In this document: piece by piece, positions 1-8,445 of the stretch | Numbering within the stretch: the stretch's first letter is position 1 | How the letters are laid out: each line of letters starts with the position of its first letter | NCBI GenBank assembly: GCA_041844835.1 | Contig: JBGZBU010000026.1 | Location: forward strand, 9,129-73,128 | Length of the DNA: 64,000 nucleotides | Source of the DNA: CAUUCX01 sp041844835 | GTDB lineage: Bacteria > Bacillota > Clostridia > Peptostreptococcales > Anaerovoracaceae | Direction: 5' to 3' | The notes under the pieces: generated by a model | What the model was told of the DNA's origin: nothing | Database searches by the model: none | What the model saw: only the letters and a program-made list of their open reading frames with translations | Program-made: the position numbers and the translations under genes

Positions 1-177
1 GAATGCATTTGCTATAGCGTAAACGGTGGTAAGGAATCCGAGCTGCGCATTCGTGATGCCCATCGCTGCTACCTGCCAATCATAAAATACATATCTTATG
101 AACGGAATCAGATACATAGATCCGCCGGCCACGCCGAGCGCCATGATTTTTAAATATTTATTTTTTGTAAGTTCCAT
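1..177 (-). CDS. MFS transporter, N-terminal part (runs off the left edge)
   Basis: The first 59 codons of a membrane protein are present; the rest lies outside the window. The protein starts MELTKNKYLKIMALGVAGGS and continues with a hydrophobic helix and a polar linker ending in NAQLGFLTTVYAIANAF. That last stretch is typical of helix 2 of oxalate/formate-type or anion-type major facilitator carriers. The start ATG lies only 7 bp beyond the stop of the acyl-CoA synthetase on the same strand, so the two are probably cotranscribed. A carrier at the end of this catabolic operon could import the amino acid or export the acid product (inference). The substrate cannot be read from this fragment. 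Confidence 0.6.
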   Translation of the reverse strand, partial: MELTKNKYLKIMALGVAGGSMYLIPFIRYVFYDWQVAAMGITNAQLGFLTTVYAIANAF

Positions 178-184
178 GTGCAAA

Positions 185-2299
185 TCAACTCCTTTTTACA
201 TACAGTGCATCGGCTGCACACAATCCTTCCTCATATAGAAATACCGGATTAAGGTCAAGCTCCAAAAGCTCATCCCGCTTATCCACCGCCATAAGCGAAA
301 TGTTTCTGATCAGTTCCGCAAAAGCATCAACATCGCAGTTCGGATTGCCGCGATATCCCGTAAGCATCTTGTATCCCTTTAAACTTCGCACCATCTTTTG
401 AGCTTCTTTAAGAGAAATCGGCGCAAGCGCCAGCGAGGTATCTTTAAATATTTCGACAAATATTCCCCCGAGACCGCATAGTACGCACGGTCCGAATTGA
501 GGATCGTTGTTGACCCCTATGATCATTTCCACGCCCGTTTTCGCCATTTCGCAGATCTGCACGCCGGAAATCCTCGCATCGGGACAATTTGCCTTCACAT
601 TATCGAGTATTTTTGCATATGTCGCCGCAACGTCATTCTCGTTTTTCAGATTGAGAATTACGCCTCCGACATCGGATTTATGAAGTACATCTCTGCTGTC
701 TATTTTGGCGACAACCGCAAAATCTTCCGCATCCGATGCAGCTTTCAATTTATTGAAAACGGCAACGGCCTCATTCTGCGTTTTAGCCACCTCAAACCTG
801 CCTGTCGGCACGCCGTATTCCGCCACTATGGATTTGCTCTCCGCTTCGGTCAAAGCGACACGCTCCCCGGTGCCACTTTCGACTCCGTTCTTAAAGCTTA
901 CGTCAAGGTCGTGTTCCTTTATGTCATATGCTGCGAAATTCAGAACATTTTTTATCACTTTGAACGCATAAAGAGCGGTCGGCAATACCGGCACTCCGAT
1001 CTTTTCGAGTTTATCGCAATACTCCTTGTTCCTGCTCATCTCAGCAAAAGGAACCATCATCATGGGTTTGCACCACGGTTGTCCGCTCACTATATCCATA
1101 GCCTCGCTCATGTAGTAAATGGCGTTATCAGCGATTTCCTGAAGCAATGTGTATCCCACCGCAACGAGATCCGTTTTTTCATCTTTCATTATGATTTCGA
1201 GCACCTTTGCGAAAGCCTCCGCATCATAGGACAATGTCGCCGTGGAATCGAGAGGATTATTCGGCGTCGCATAGCTCGGCAGTATGTCATTAAGACTCTT
1301 CAGCGTGCTGTCGGAAAAATCGAAATACTCAAGTCCGGTCAGATGTGCAACATCCGCACAAATTCCCGTTTCCCCGCCGGACAGGCTTATCGCCGCAAGT
1401 CCTTTTCCGCGAGGAATCCGCTTGAGCGTTGCAAGCGCCTGCGATGTCGCTATGAGCTCTTCGAGATCGTCAACGCGTATTACACCGAATTTCTCAAATA
1501 ACGCGTCAAAGACCTTGTCGGCTCCGGACAAGCTCCCCGTATGCGATGCTGCAATCGCCTGAGCTTTCTCCGACCTGCCGCTTTTTAAAACGACCACGGG
1601 TTTCCTGATCTCTGCGGCTTTCTTAAGCGCTTTCATAAAGCGCTCCGGATTTCTCACGCCCTCAAGATACATTGCAACCACTTTTGTGTCCGCATCGTCT
1701 ATCAAAAATTCGAGATAATCCTCCATTGTAACTATCTTGCTGTTTCCCGCTGAAATCGCATATGAGAATTTCACTTTCGGGCTGTCCATTATACTGAGAA
1801 TGAGCTGCCCGCTTTGTGAAATTATGCCTATATTTCCGCTCCTGTCCCGCTCTTCAGAGATAAATGCAAACGGATATACTTTGTCAATCATGTTTGCATA
1901 GCCCGCGCAATTCGGCCCCATCAGAGCGATATCAAGCTGCTCGCAAAGATCCTGCAATCTCCGCTCCGCCTCCTTGCCCTCGGCAGTGCCCACTTCCCCG
2001 TATCCGCTGGCATATACGACCGCGCCTTTTACTCCCTTCGCCGCGCAATCTCTGAGCATATCTTCCACCGTTGCTGCCGGCGTGCATATGACCGCTAAAT
2101 CAACATCATCCGGAAGATCGGCAATGCTTTTGCGACATTTTTTCCCGAGGACTTCATCCCTGCGAGGGTTTACAAAAAAATATTTTTCCTCATCCATATA
2201 TGCAATCGCATTTCTGCACGTATCTCCGCCGAAGCCTTCTTTTTCGCTCGCTCCGATTATTGCAATTTTGCGCGGTTTCAACAATTTATGAATATTCAT
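185..2299 (-). CDS. acd: Acetate/acyl-CoA ligase (ADP-forming), fused alpha and beta subunits
   Basis: Converts acyl-CoA, ADP and phosphate to acid, CoA and ATP, giving substrate-level phosphorylation at the end of amino-acid oxidation. The N-terminal half has a CoA-binding Rossmann fold (KIAIIGASEKEGFGGD), a ligase-CoA domain (GIISQSGQLILS) and the catalytic-loop region with SHTGSLSG. The C-terminal third is an ATP-grasp domain (VVAKIDSRDVLHKSDVGGV; GLGGIFVE). At 704 residues it has the size of bacterial single-chain enzymes. An ATG pair lies 21 bp further upstream, but GGAGGT overlaps that pair and sits 10 nt before the ATG at 2299, so 2299 is the better start. It follows the dehydrogenase gene by 55 bp. 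Acyl-chain preference cannot be told from sequence. Confidence 0.9.
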   Translation of the reverse strand: MNIHKLLKPRKIAIIGASEKEGFGGDTCRNAIAYMDEEKYFFVNPRRDEVLGKKCRKSIADLPDDVDLAVICTPAATVEDMLRDCAAKGVKGAVVYASGYGEVGTAEGKEAERRLQDLCEQLDIALMGPNCAGYANMIDKVYPFAFISEERDRSGNIGIISQSGQLILSIMDSPKVKFSYAISAGNSKIVTMEDYLEFLIDDADTKVVAMYLEGVRNPERFMKALKKAAEIRKPVVVLKSGRSEKAQAIAASHTGSLSGADKVFDALFEKFGVIRVDDLEELIATSQALATLKRIPRGKGLAAISLSGGETGICADVAHLTGLEYFDFSDSTLKSLNDILPSYATPNNPLDSTATLSYDAEAFAKVLEIIMKDEKTDLVAVGYTLLQEIADNAIYYMSEAMDIVSGQPWCKPMMMVPFAEMSRNKEYCDKLEKIGVPVLPTALYAFKVIKNVLNFAAYDIKEHDLDVSFKNGVESGTGERVALTEAESKSIVAEYGVPTGRFEVAKTQNEAVAVFNKLKAASDAEDFAVVAKIDSRDVLHKSDVGGVILNLKNENDVAATYAKILDNVKANCPDARISGVQICEMAKTGVEMIIGVNNDPQFGPCVLCGLGGIFVEIFKDTSLALAPISLKEAQKMVRSLKGYKMLTGYRGNPNCDVDAFAELIRNISLMAVDKRDELLELDLNPVFLYEEGLCAADALYVKRS

Positions 2300-2354
2300 T
2301 CTGTATTTTACCTCCATCATGATTCAATCGATTCATCAGCAGTGAAAGCCCCGA

Positions 2355-3503
2355 TTAGATATCAGGAGTGTCAAATGTATCGGGCGTAAACAGTTTGTAT
2401 GCCGCTTCTCTTTGAGTGATTCCCTCTTTTTTTGCGGTTTCAAATACGAGCTTTGTATTCTTTCTGCACAGATCTTCCGTATCTTTTACGACAGCGGCGG
2501 GATCACAAGGAACAAGACCGAATACGGATACTTCATAAATTCTTATTCCTCCCAGATTGGTGACAAAATCCACACATACATCTACGCCTTTTTCTTTCAA
2601 AATTTCATCGGCTTCGGGCGTAGTCGGTATATTTGCCGCTTCCGCGATCATTGAAGCTTTCACCTTATGTGCGTTATCCTTATTGATCACATCCTCAAGA
2701 GCAGCAGGGACCAATATGTCGCAGTCAATATCCAACCATTCGGTATTCTTTCTTACCGTGTAGTTCGGCTCAAAATCATCGGGATTCATTTCGCCCTTAG
2801 GCAATCTGCCCGCGATGAGCTTTTTCACATCAAGCCCCTCCTGGCATTCGACAAGACAATTCGCATCGGCGATTCCCACGACTTTATATCCCATTTTATC
2901 AAGACTGTTCGCCATGGATGCGCCCACGCAGCCGAAACCCTGTATCACAACTTTCGCGCCCGGTGCGCCTCCTCTAAGTTTCCAGCCCTCGTCAAGAGCG
3001 GCGGCGCAGCCGTAACCGGTTATCATGTCATACATCAAAAATCCGTCATATCTCTCGCCGCAAAGGGTATCATGATCTTTAATTCCCTGCTGAATCTTTG
3101 CGCTTGCCTTCATCTCTTTCGTTGCAGGCAGACCGATTCCCAGTTCATCCAAAATTTCAAGCACATCCGCATAATCGACTCCCAGGTCTCCGCCTATTGA
3201 AACTCCCGCCTTAATGTAAGGAGCCATCGCCTTGAGATATCTTCTCAGCACTTCCTTCGCATCCGGGGCTTTGTAGTCATATGCTATACCGCCCTTGCAC
3301 CCGCCGGTAGTTTCGGATTCACACGCTTTGTACTTATATCCCATAGTCGTGGCAAGCCTCACCACCTCTTCCTTGGTAACGGTAGGATGCATTCTCGTGC
3401 CGCCTCCGCAATAATGATTGACAAAATTATAAGCGCACAGCCAGCCTTTGGCGTCGCTCTCGACATCATTCCATTCAATAACGGCATACGGTTTCTTATT
3501 CAT
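2355..3503 (-). CDS. Glu/Leu/Phe/Val dehydrogenase family protein
   Basis: NAD(P)-dependent oxidative deamination of an amino acid to its 2-oxoacid. The N-terminal domain has the substrate region GGGTRMHP and the lysine motif GGCKGGIAYD, then GGDLGVDYADV with the catalytic-type aspartate. The C-terminal Rossmann domain shows VVIQGFGCVGASMA. At 382 residues it is shorter than usual glutamate dehydrogenases (about 420-450) and closer to leucine/phenylalanine dehydrogenases, so the substrate is open. Upstream ATG codons exist, but GGAGGT is 6 nt before the ATG at 3503. It is the first gene of the minus-strand operon behind promoter 3628-3656. With acd and the divergent oxidoreductase it forms a plausible oxidative amino-acid pathway. 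Confidence 0.85.
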   Translation of the reverse strand: MNKKPYAVIEWNDVESDAKGWLCAYNFVNHYCGGGTRMHPTVTKEEVVRLATTMGYKYKACESETTGGCKGGIAYDYKAPDAKEVLRRYLKAMAPYIKAGVSIGGDLGVDYADVLEILDELGIGLPATKEMKASAKIQQGIKDHDTLCGERYDGFLMYDMITGYGCAAALDEGWKLRGGAPGAKVVIQGFGCVGASMANSLDKMGYKVVGIADANCLVECQEGLDVKKLIAGRLPKGEMNPDDFEPNYTVRKNTEWLDIDCDILVPAALEDVINKDNAHKVKASMIAEAANIPTTPEADEILKEKGVDVCVDFVTNLGGIRIYEVSVFGLVPCDPAAVVKDTEDLCRKNTKLVFETAKKEGITQREAAYKLFTPDTFDTPDI

Positions 3504-3627
3504 CATTACACCTCCACATAAAAACACAAAAACCGCCTGTCATACCCCGGGATCCGGAGTTTAGGCACATAGTTTGAGAATATATGTCGCATGAATAAAA
3601 TTCGCCATGGAAGCTATATACACGGTT

Positions 3628-3656
3628 AGTATATATGTATTCCAATATCAAGTCAA
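3628..3656 (-). promoter_or_regulatory. Promoter of the dehydrogenase-acd operon
   Basis: On the minus strand TTGACT (3651-3656) and TATACT (3628-3633) are separated by 17 bp, a close match to the sigma-A consensus. It lies about 125 bp upstream of the dehydrogenase start. Confidence 0.7.
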
Positions 3657-3850
3657 CCGCCTTTGAATCCATGCGAGCTTACATATATACATATTTATAT
3701 GTGCACTAACATATACACCGAGCTGCCGCGTGATACGGTGCAAAATATATTGATTTATCAACATTTTATGGCATGATATCAAAACGAGCTTAGATATGTA
3801 TACATGTATTCTTATTTTGTTCATGTGCCTGTTTTTTATGATTATATCCA

Positions 3851-3879
3851 TTTACACGCCAATATCGCTGTGATATACT
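3851..3879 (+). promoter_or_regulatory. Promoter of the 2-oxoacid:ferredoxin oxidoreductase operon
   Basis: TTTACA (3851-3856), a 17-bp spacer and TATACT (3874-3879), about 65 bp before the ferredoxin-subunit start. Confidence 0.7.
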
Positions 3880-3943
3880 CGCAGAAGAGAATATATGTCA
3901 TGGAAGCTTTTTTAGATTGCAGATACGAAAGGAGAGAAAGGAT

Positions 3944-4147
3944 ATGCAAAAAATCTTTTATAATCCGGTTCGATGCAAGGGCTGCCATTATTGCGTAATG
4001 GTTTGTCCGAAAAAAGCTGTCAGTGTTTCCGGCAAAAACAACGATAAGGGCTATCCGACAGTAGCATTTGATGAGGAACTTTGCATAGCTTGCGGCTCAT
4101 GTTACAAGATGTGCCCGGATTGTGCAATTGAAGTAAGGAGACCTTAG
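3944..4147 (+). CDS. 2-oxoacid:ferredoxin oxidoreductase, 4Fe-4S delta subunit
   Basis: A 67-residue protein with two [4Fe-4S] motifs, CKGCHYCVMVCP and CIACGSCYKMCP. It passes electrons from the thiamine-diphosphate centre to ferredoxin. The ATG at 3944 is preceded by AGGAG and AAAGG; an in-frame ATG at 3917 lacks a ribosome site. It is the first of four tightly packed genes in the order delta-alpha-beta-gamma, as in KorDABC or VorDABC enzymes. Sixteen bases separate it from the alpha subunit. Confidence 0.9.
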   Translation: MQKIFYNPVRCKGCHYCVMVCPKKAVSVSGKNNDKGYPTVAFDEELCIACGSCYKMCPDCAIEVRRP

Positions 4148-4163
4148 AAAGGAGGTAGCGCAA

Positions 4164-5261
4164 ATGGATAAAAATTCCGTTATTATGAAAGGGAATGAAG
4201 CCTTGGCGGAAGCCGCAATAAGAGCAGGCTGCCGACTTTTCAGCGGGTACCCCATTACACCGCAGACCGAGGTTTTGGAATATATGGCGTGGAGGATGCC
4301 TGAAGTGGGCGGCAGATGCGTTCAAACGGAGGATGAGCTCGCAGGTATAAATATGATACTCGGGGCAAGCGCCGCCGGCGGCAGGGTTCTTACGACTTCG
4401 GCGGGTCCCGGTTTTTCCTTAAAACAGGAGGGGCTCTCGTACCTGGTTGCAGCGGATTTGCCGGCGGTGATCGTTGATGTTGCGAGGCTCGGCAATGGGC
4501 TTGGAGATATTTTTCAAAGTCAAAGCGATTATGGGCTTGTCACAAAGGGGAACGGTCACGGGGACACGATGATTATTGCCCTTACGCCTGCGTCCGTGCA
4601 GGAAAGCGTGGATTTTGTGATTCTTGCATATGATCTTGCTGAAAAATACAGACATCCCGTTTTGATATTGTCCGATGCGGCGATAGGTCAGATGATGGAG
4701 AGTGTCACGCTTCCGACAATGCATGAGCATGATATCGACAAGTTTGATTGGGTAGTCGGCAAAGGCAGAAAGGCGGGGGAAAGCGGAATAAAGGTTACGA
4801 ATACATCTTATTTCTGCGAGGGCACCTACAAAGGTTATGAGAGCATACTTGCCGAAAAATATGCCGCAATACAGGAAAATGAGCAGCGATGGGAAAACAT
4901 AAGCGTCTCCGATGCGGAAGTCGTCCTGGTCGCCTACGGGATAAGCTCCAGAGTATGTAAGGAAGCCGTGAAGATTGCCCGGGCGAACGGAATCAGGCTG
5001 GGATTGATACGTCCGAAAACCGTCACCCCGTTCCCGGTAAAAGCGTTTGAAGAAATAAGCCCCGATTGCAAGGGTTTGCTGATAGTTGAGATGAGCATAA
5101 CCGGGCAGCTTAAGGATGACGTCGCCGTTTCGAGCAGATGCAAGTACCCTATATACGGATATCTCACATCATATGATGTGCCTACAAGCGAAAAAATCGT
5201 TGAAATGGCTGAAAAAATTATAAATGGGAATTCAAAGGAGGTGTTGCTCTATGATTTTTAA
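4164..5261 (+). CDS. 2-oxoacid:ferredoxin oxidoreductase, alpha subunit
   Basis: A 365-residue pyrimidine-domain subunit of the pyruvate:ferredoxin oxidoreductase superfamily. GYPITPQTEVLEYM and TEDELAGINMILGASAAGGR are the characteristic substrate and thiamine-site motifs, followed by TSAGPGFSLKQEGLSYLVAADLP (positions about 80-102). The C-terminal part (SDAEVVLVAYGISSRVCKEA; LIRPKTVTPFP) is the transketolase C-like domain. An AAAGGAGGT ribosome site lies 12 bp before the ATG. Its last 11 bases overlap the beta gene. 2-Oxoglutarate (Kor) or branched-chain 2-oxoacids (Vor) are both possible, and the neighbouring dehydrogenase and acyl-CoA synthetase are compatible with either. Confidence 0.9.
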   Translation: MDKNSVIMKGNEALAEAAIRAGCRLFSGYPITPQTEVLEYMAWRMPEVGGRCVQTEDELAGINMILGASAAGGRVLTTSAGPGFSLKQEGLSYLVAADLPAVIVDVARLGNGLGDIFQSQSDYGLVTKGNGHGDTMIIALTPASVQESVDFVILAYDLAEKYRHPVLILSDAAIGQMMESVTLPTMHEHDIDKFDWVVGKGRKAGESGIKVTNTSYFCEGTYKGYESILAEKYAAIQENEQRWENISVSDAEVVLVAYGISSRVCKEAVKIARANGIRLGLIRPKTVTPFPVKAFEEISPDCKGLLIVEMSITGQLKDDVAVSSRCKYPIYGYLTSYDVPTSEKIVEMAEKIINGNSKEVLLYDF

Positions 5262-5985
5262 AGCTCCTGATCTCCTGATGGAAGACATCTCCGGTTTTTG
5301 CCCGGGATGCGGCCACGGAATAATTGCCCACACTCTTTATGATGTGCTGGCGGAGATGGGTCTTGACGACAAATCCGTTACGGTTGTGGATGTTGCATGT
5401 TGTTCCTTGTTGATGTTCTGTACCGGATACGATTACATAGGTGCTGCGCACGGGCGTCCCGTTCCGACCGCGGTGGGAGCGAAGATCACGCGCCCCGATT
5501 CGGCGGTTTTTGCATACATAGGAGACGGTGCGGCATATTCAATAGGGCTGGCACATACAATGTGGTCGGCTATAAGGAATGACAACATCTCCGTGATCGT
5601 AGTAAACAACACCGTTTTCGGCATGACCGGCGGGCAGATGGCTCCGACAACGCTTATAAATCAAAAAACGACGTCGACTCCGGGCGGTCGCGATCCGCAG
5701 CTGAACGGGCGTCCGTTCAATGCGATTGAAACATTGAAAACACTTGATATCGCTTATCTTGCCAGGGGGAGCGTCGACAGCGTGGCTAATATAGAAAAAA
5801 CAAAAAAATATATTAGAAATGCAACTGAAGCACAGTTAAACAACGAGGGATTCTCATTTGTTGAAATTCTCTCGCCTTGTCCGACCAACTGGAACATGAC
5901 GCCGCGCGAATCAATCGAACGCATACGAAAAGAAGTAATGCCTGTTTATGAATGCGGTGAATTCATCGGAAGGAGGGGAAAATAA
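5251..5985 (+). CDS. 2-oxoacid:ferredoxin oxidoreductase, beta (TPP-binding) subunit
   Basis: A 244-residue thiamine-diphosphate-binding subunit. CPGCGHGI near the N-terminus and the GDGAAYSIGL...NNTVFGMTGGQ segment form the Mg2+/TPP motif. SPCPTNWNMTP near the C-terminus is typical of 2-oxoglutarate and 2-oxoisovalerate oxidoreductases. The start at 5251 follows GGAGGTG by 7 nt; the earlier in-frame start at 5224 would place that site inside the gene. It overlaps the end of the alpha gene, and its TAA overlaps the ATG of the gamma gene (TAATG), suggesting translational coupling. Confidence 0.92.
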   Translation: MIFKAPDLLMEDISGFCPGCGHGIIAHTLYDVLAEMGLDDKSVTVVDVACCSLLMFCTGYDYIGAAHGRPVPTAVGAKITRPDSAVFAYIGDGAAYSIGLAHTMWSAIRNDNISVIVVNNTVFGMTGGQMAPTTLINQKTTSTPGGRDPQLNGRPFNAIETLKTLDIAYLARGSVDSVANIEKTKKYIRNATEAQLNNEGFSFVEILSPCPTNWNMTPRESIERIRKEVMPVYECGEFIGRRGK

Positions 5986-6524
5986 TGCTGCAACAAATCA
6001 TTTGCTCGGGTTTTGGCGGGCAGGGTGTGCTCACAACCGGGATGCTGATTGCTTTCGCCGGGCACCATGCCGGAAATATAATAACATGGTATCCGTCGTA
6101 CGGCTCCGAGATGCGCGGCGGTACGGCAAATTGCATGATTAAAATAAGTGATGAAGAAATTGCAAGCCCGTATGTAAAGGAAATAGACATACTGATTACG
6201 CTAAACGACCCCGCCATAACCAAATTTGAATCATCCGTGAAACCCGGCGGTTGGCTTTTTGCGAATTCCTCACTTGTGGATGAAAAACGCAAGTTCAGAG
6301 ATGATATCAATGTCGTAAAAGTGGACGCGGAGAAACTCGCCGAGGAAGCGGGTAACCCGAAAGGCGCCAATATAGCACTTGTCGGAGCGGTACTCAAAAA
6401 AACCGGATTCCTTACATATGAACAATATAGGGATGCTATGAATCAATATTTCACGGACAAGGGCAAGGCAAAATTCAATGAACTGAATGAAAAAGCCCTT
6501 TATGCCGGATACAACAGTTTATAA
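5985..6524 (+). CDS. 2-oxoacid:ferredoxin oxidoreductase, gamma subunit
   Basis: A 179-residue gamma domain with the family signature ICSGFGGQGVLTTGMLIA at the N-terminus and SEMRGGTANC (about residues 42-51), which lies near the CoA site. It completes the heterotetramer. The ATG shares bases with the beta stop codon and AGGAGG lies just upstream. A strong hairpin terminator follows 70 bp later, closing the operon. Confidence 0.92.
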   Translation: MLQQIICSGFGGQGVLTTGMLIAFAGHHAGNIITWYPSYGSEMRGGTANCMIKISDEEIASPYVKEIDILITLNDPAITKFESSVKPGGWLFANSSLVDEKRKFRDDINVVKVDAEKLAEEAGNPKGANIALVGAVLKKTGFLTYEQYRDAMNQYFTDKGKAKFNELNEKALYAGYNSL

Positions 6525-6596
6525 GAATATGGCGGCTCATAATTATATGACAGATCATAACTTATAATAGGATAATCATTTCTCTTATCCAATACA

Positions 6597-6635
6597 GAAA
6601 GGACCCTATGTCCGCAGCGGCATGGGGTCCTTTCT
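6597..6635 (+). terminator. Terminator of the oxidoreductase operon
   Basis: A 15-bp stem (AGAAAGGACCCTATG against CATGGGGTCCTTTCT, one T-G wobble) with a 10-nt loop. The following sequence is T/A-rich but without a long T run. Confidence 0.7.
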
Positions 6636-6639
6636 ATAT

Positions 6640-6862
6640 TCGTCACATGTATATATTTTACATGTCTTTATTTGTCACATGTTTGTGTTTTACATGTCCG
6701 CATTTTTTACATGCGGATTTGCCGCTTTATCTTCTCTGATCCGTGCCGTCCCCCGCTTTGAGTTATTTTGAGCTTTTTTCTTTCTGTCTTTATTATTCTT
6801 TAATTATTTTTTATTTGCTTGTTTTTCTGGTTTATTGGCTTTAATCGGTTTTAGTCAATTTG
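6640..6862. repeat. Repeated ACATGT motifs and T-rich spacer
   Basis: From 6642 to 6715 the block GTCACATGT...TTTTACATGTC occurs twice and then decays into a third TTTTTTACATG. From 6770 to 6860 the plus strand is T-rich low-complexity sequence and lies downstream of pyk on the minus strand. No gene is seen. Confidence 0.45.
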
Positions 6863-8305
6863 TCATTTTTGAGCTATGTGCACTTTTATGAGATTTGTGG
6901 TGCCTGAAATTCCGATCGGTACGCCGGCTGTTATTACTACGAGATCTCCGGACTCAATCATCCCTTTTTTTATCGAGTCTCTTACCGATTGTTCAAATTC
7001 CATATCGGTAGAACTCTGTTTTTCCGTAAGCAGCGGATATACACCCCAAAGAATCGAACAGCGTCTCGCCACTTTTTCAGTATATGTCGATGCAATAATC
7101 GGGCAATGAGGACGATATACGGAAACCATCCTGGTGGTTCTGCCAGATGCGGTGGTCGTAATTATCGCCTTCGCCTGCAAATCATTTGCGGTCGCACATG
7201 TAGCGTTACTTATGGCATGCGTAACCGAATGCTTATTTACGCTGAAAAGCAGATTGCGAAATTCATCTATATTTTTCGCAGACTCCGTTCTAAGCGCGAT
7301 ATCACTCATGGTTTTAACCGCCTCAACGGGATATTTGCCCGCCGCGGTTTCTCCTGACAGCATTATCGCGTCACTGCCGTCAAATATGGCGTTTGCAACA
7401 TCGGTAACTTCCGCCCTCGTAGGACGCGGATTTCGCATCATGCTGTCGAGCATCTGTGTTGCTGTAATCACCGGTTTGGAATTTGCTCTGACCTTTCTGA
7501 TCATCTCTTTTTGAACGATTGCTATATCTCCCATGGGGATTTCAACTCCCAGATCCCCTCTTGCGACCATCACTCCGTCGGAAACCGCTATGATCTCATC
7601 CAGGTTGTCAACGCCCTCCTGATTTTCAATTTTTGATATTATGTGTATATCCGCGCCGCCGTTTTCATCGAGAAGTTTACGGATCTCAAGCACATCCGAT
7701 GCCTTTCTTATAAAAGAGGCTGCAATAAAATCCACATCATGCTCTATGCCGAACAACAAGTCCGCTCTGTCCTGCTCGGAAATTGCCGGAAGATTGACCT
7801 TTATGTTAGGAACCGCCACTCCCTTGCGATCTTTGATGATCCCCGGATTTTCCACCACGCATACTATGTCTTCGCCGCTTATTTCTTTCACTATCATGGA
7901 AATAAGCCCGTCATCTATAAGTATCATATCGCCGATTTTGATGTCATCAATCAAGCCCTTGTAGCTGACCCCGCATATGCGCTCATTGCCGATCACGCCC
8001 TCACGCACCGTGATGGTGAATTCCTCTCCCTGCTTTAAATTTGCCTGACCGCCCTCAAAGAGCCCCGTTCTTATTTCAGGTCCTTTCGTGTCTAAAAGAA
8101 TCGCAACAAATTCATCCAATTCTTTGCGAACTTTCTTGATCGTGTTGATGCGGCGGGCGTGTTCTTCATGTGTACCGTGTGAAAAATTTATACGACAAAC
8201 ATTCATTCCCGCACGGGTCATCTCTTTAAGCGTATCCTCGCTGTCGCTTGCAGGACCTATGGTGCATACAATTTTTGTTTTTTTATTCATATTGCCGTTC
8301 AACAT
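6863..8305 (-). CDS. pyk: Pyruvate kinase
   Basis: Transfers phosphate from phosphoenolpyruvate to ADP in the last step of glycolysis. The start of the barrel, KTKIVCTIGPASDSEDTL, the nucleotide/K+ site NFSHGTHEEH, MVARGDLGVEIP and the TATQMLDSM active-site helix are all present. At about 480 residues it is the short form without the extra C-terminal PEP-utiliser domain of Bacillus-type enzymes. The start is uncertain: GTG (8311), ATG (8305) and ATG (8290) all lie near GAGGTGGAG. I chose 8305. The conserved fold begins just after the 8290 ATG. Confidence 0.93.
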   Translation of the reverse strand: MLNGNMNKKTKIVCTIGPASDSEDTLKEMTRAGMNVCRINFSHGTHEEHARRINTIKKVRKELDEFVAILLDTKGPEIRTGLFEGGQANLKQGEEFTITVREGVIGNERICGVSYKGLIDDIKIGDMILIDDGLISMIVKEISGEDIVCVVENPGIIKDRKGVAVPNIKVNLPAISEQDRADLLFGIEHDVDFIAASFIRKASDVLEIRKLLDENGGADIHIISKIENQEGVDNLDEIIAVSDGVMVARGDLGVEIPMGDIAIVQKEMIRKVRANSKPVITATQMLDSMMRNPRPTRAEVTDVANAIFDGSDAIMLSGETAAGKYPVEAVKTMSDIALRTESAKNIDEFRNLLFSVNKHSVTHAISNATCATANDLQAKAIITTTASGRTTRMVSVYRPHCPIIASTYTEKVARRCSILWGVYPLLTEKQSSTDMEFEQSVRDSIKKGMIESGDLVVITAGVPIGISGTTNLIKVHIAQK

Positions 8306-8417
8306 CTCCACCTCACTTTGTTTACCTATACGGCATGGTTATGCAGCATAATCTTAATCTTCGCACACTATCAAAACAAGTTGACGAAACAAATTGTCCT
8401 CACAGATATCGATATAT

Positions 8418-8445
8418 AAAAAGCAGCTTATATAAACTGCTTTTT
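8418..8445 (-). terminator. Terminator overlapping the 3' end of mreB
   Basis: AAAAAGCAG and CTGCTTTTT form a 9-bp stem with a 10-nt loop followed by ATATATC on the minus strand. The upstream arm encodes the last residues of MreB (KKQ) and the stop codon lies in the loop. Confidence 0.7.

Larger units (their letters stand above)
3504..3943. other. Divergent regulatory region with palindromic AT-rich sites
   Basis: This 440-bp stretch has no convincing gene. It holds two divergent promoters and, between them, several near-palindromic ATATGTAT/ATACATAT blocks (around 3683-3700 and 3797-3812). An ATGGAAGCT word occurs twice (3606 and 3899). The palindromes are possible operator sites for an unidentified regulator. 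Confidence 0.5.

Noticed and set aside
497..1501. Long open frame on the plus strand inside the acyl-CoA synthetase gene (334 codons)
   Set aside because: It is antisense to a clearly recognised enzyme, has no ribosome site and its translation is Arg/His/Phe-rich without motifs.
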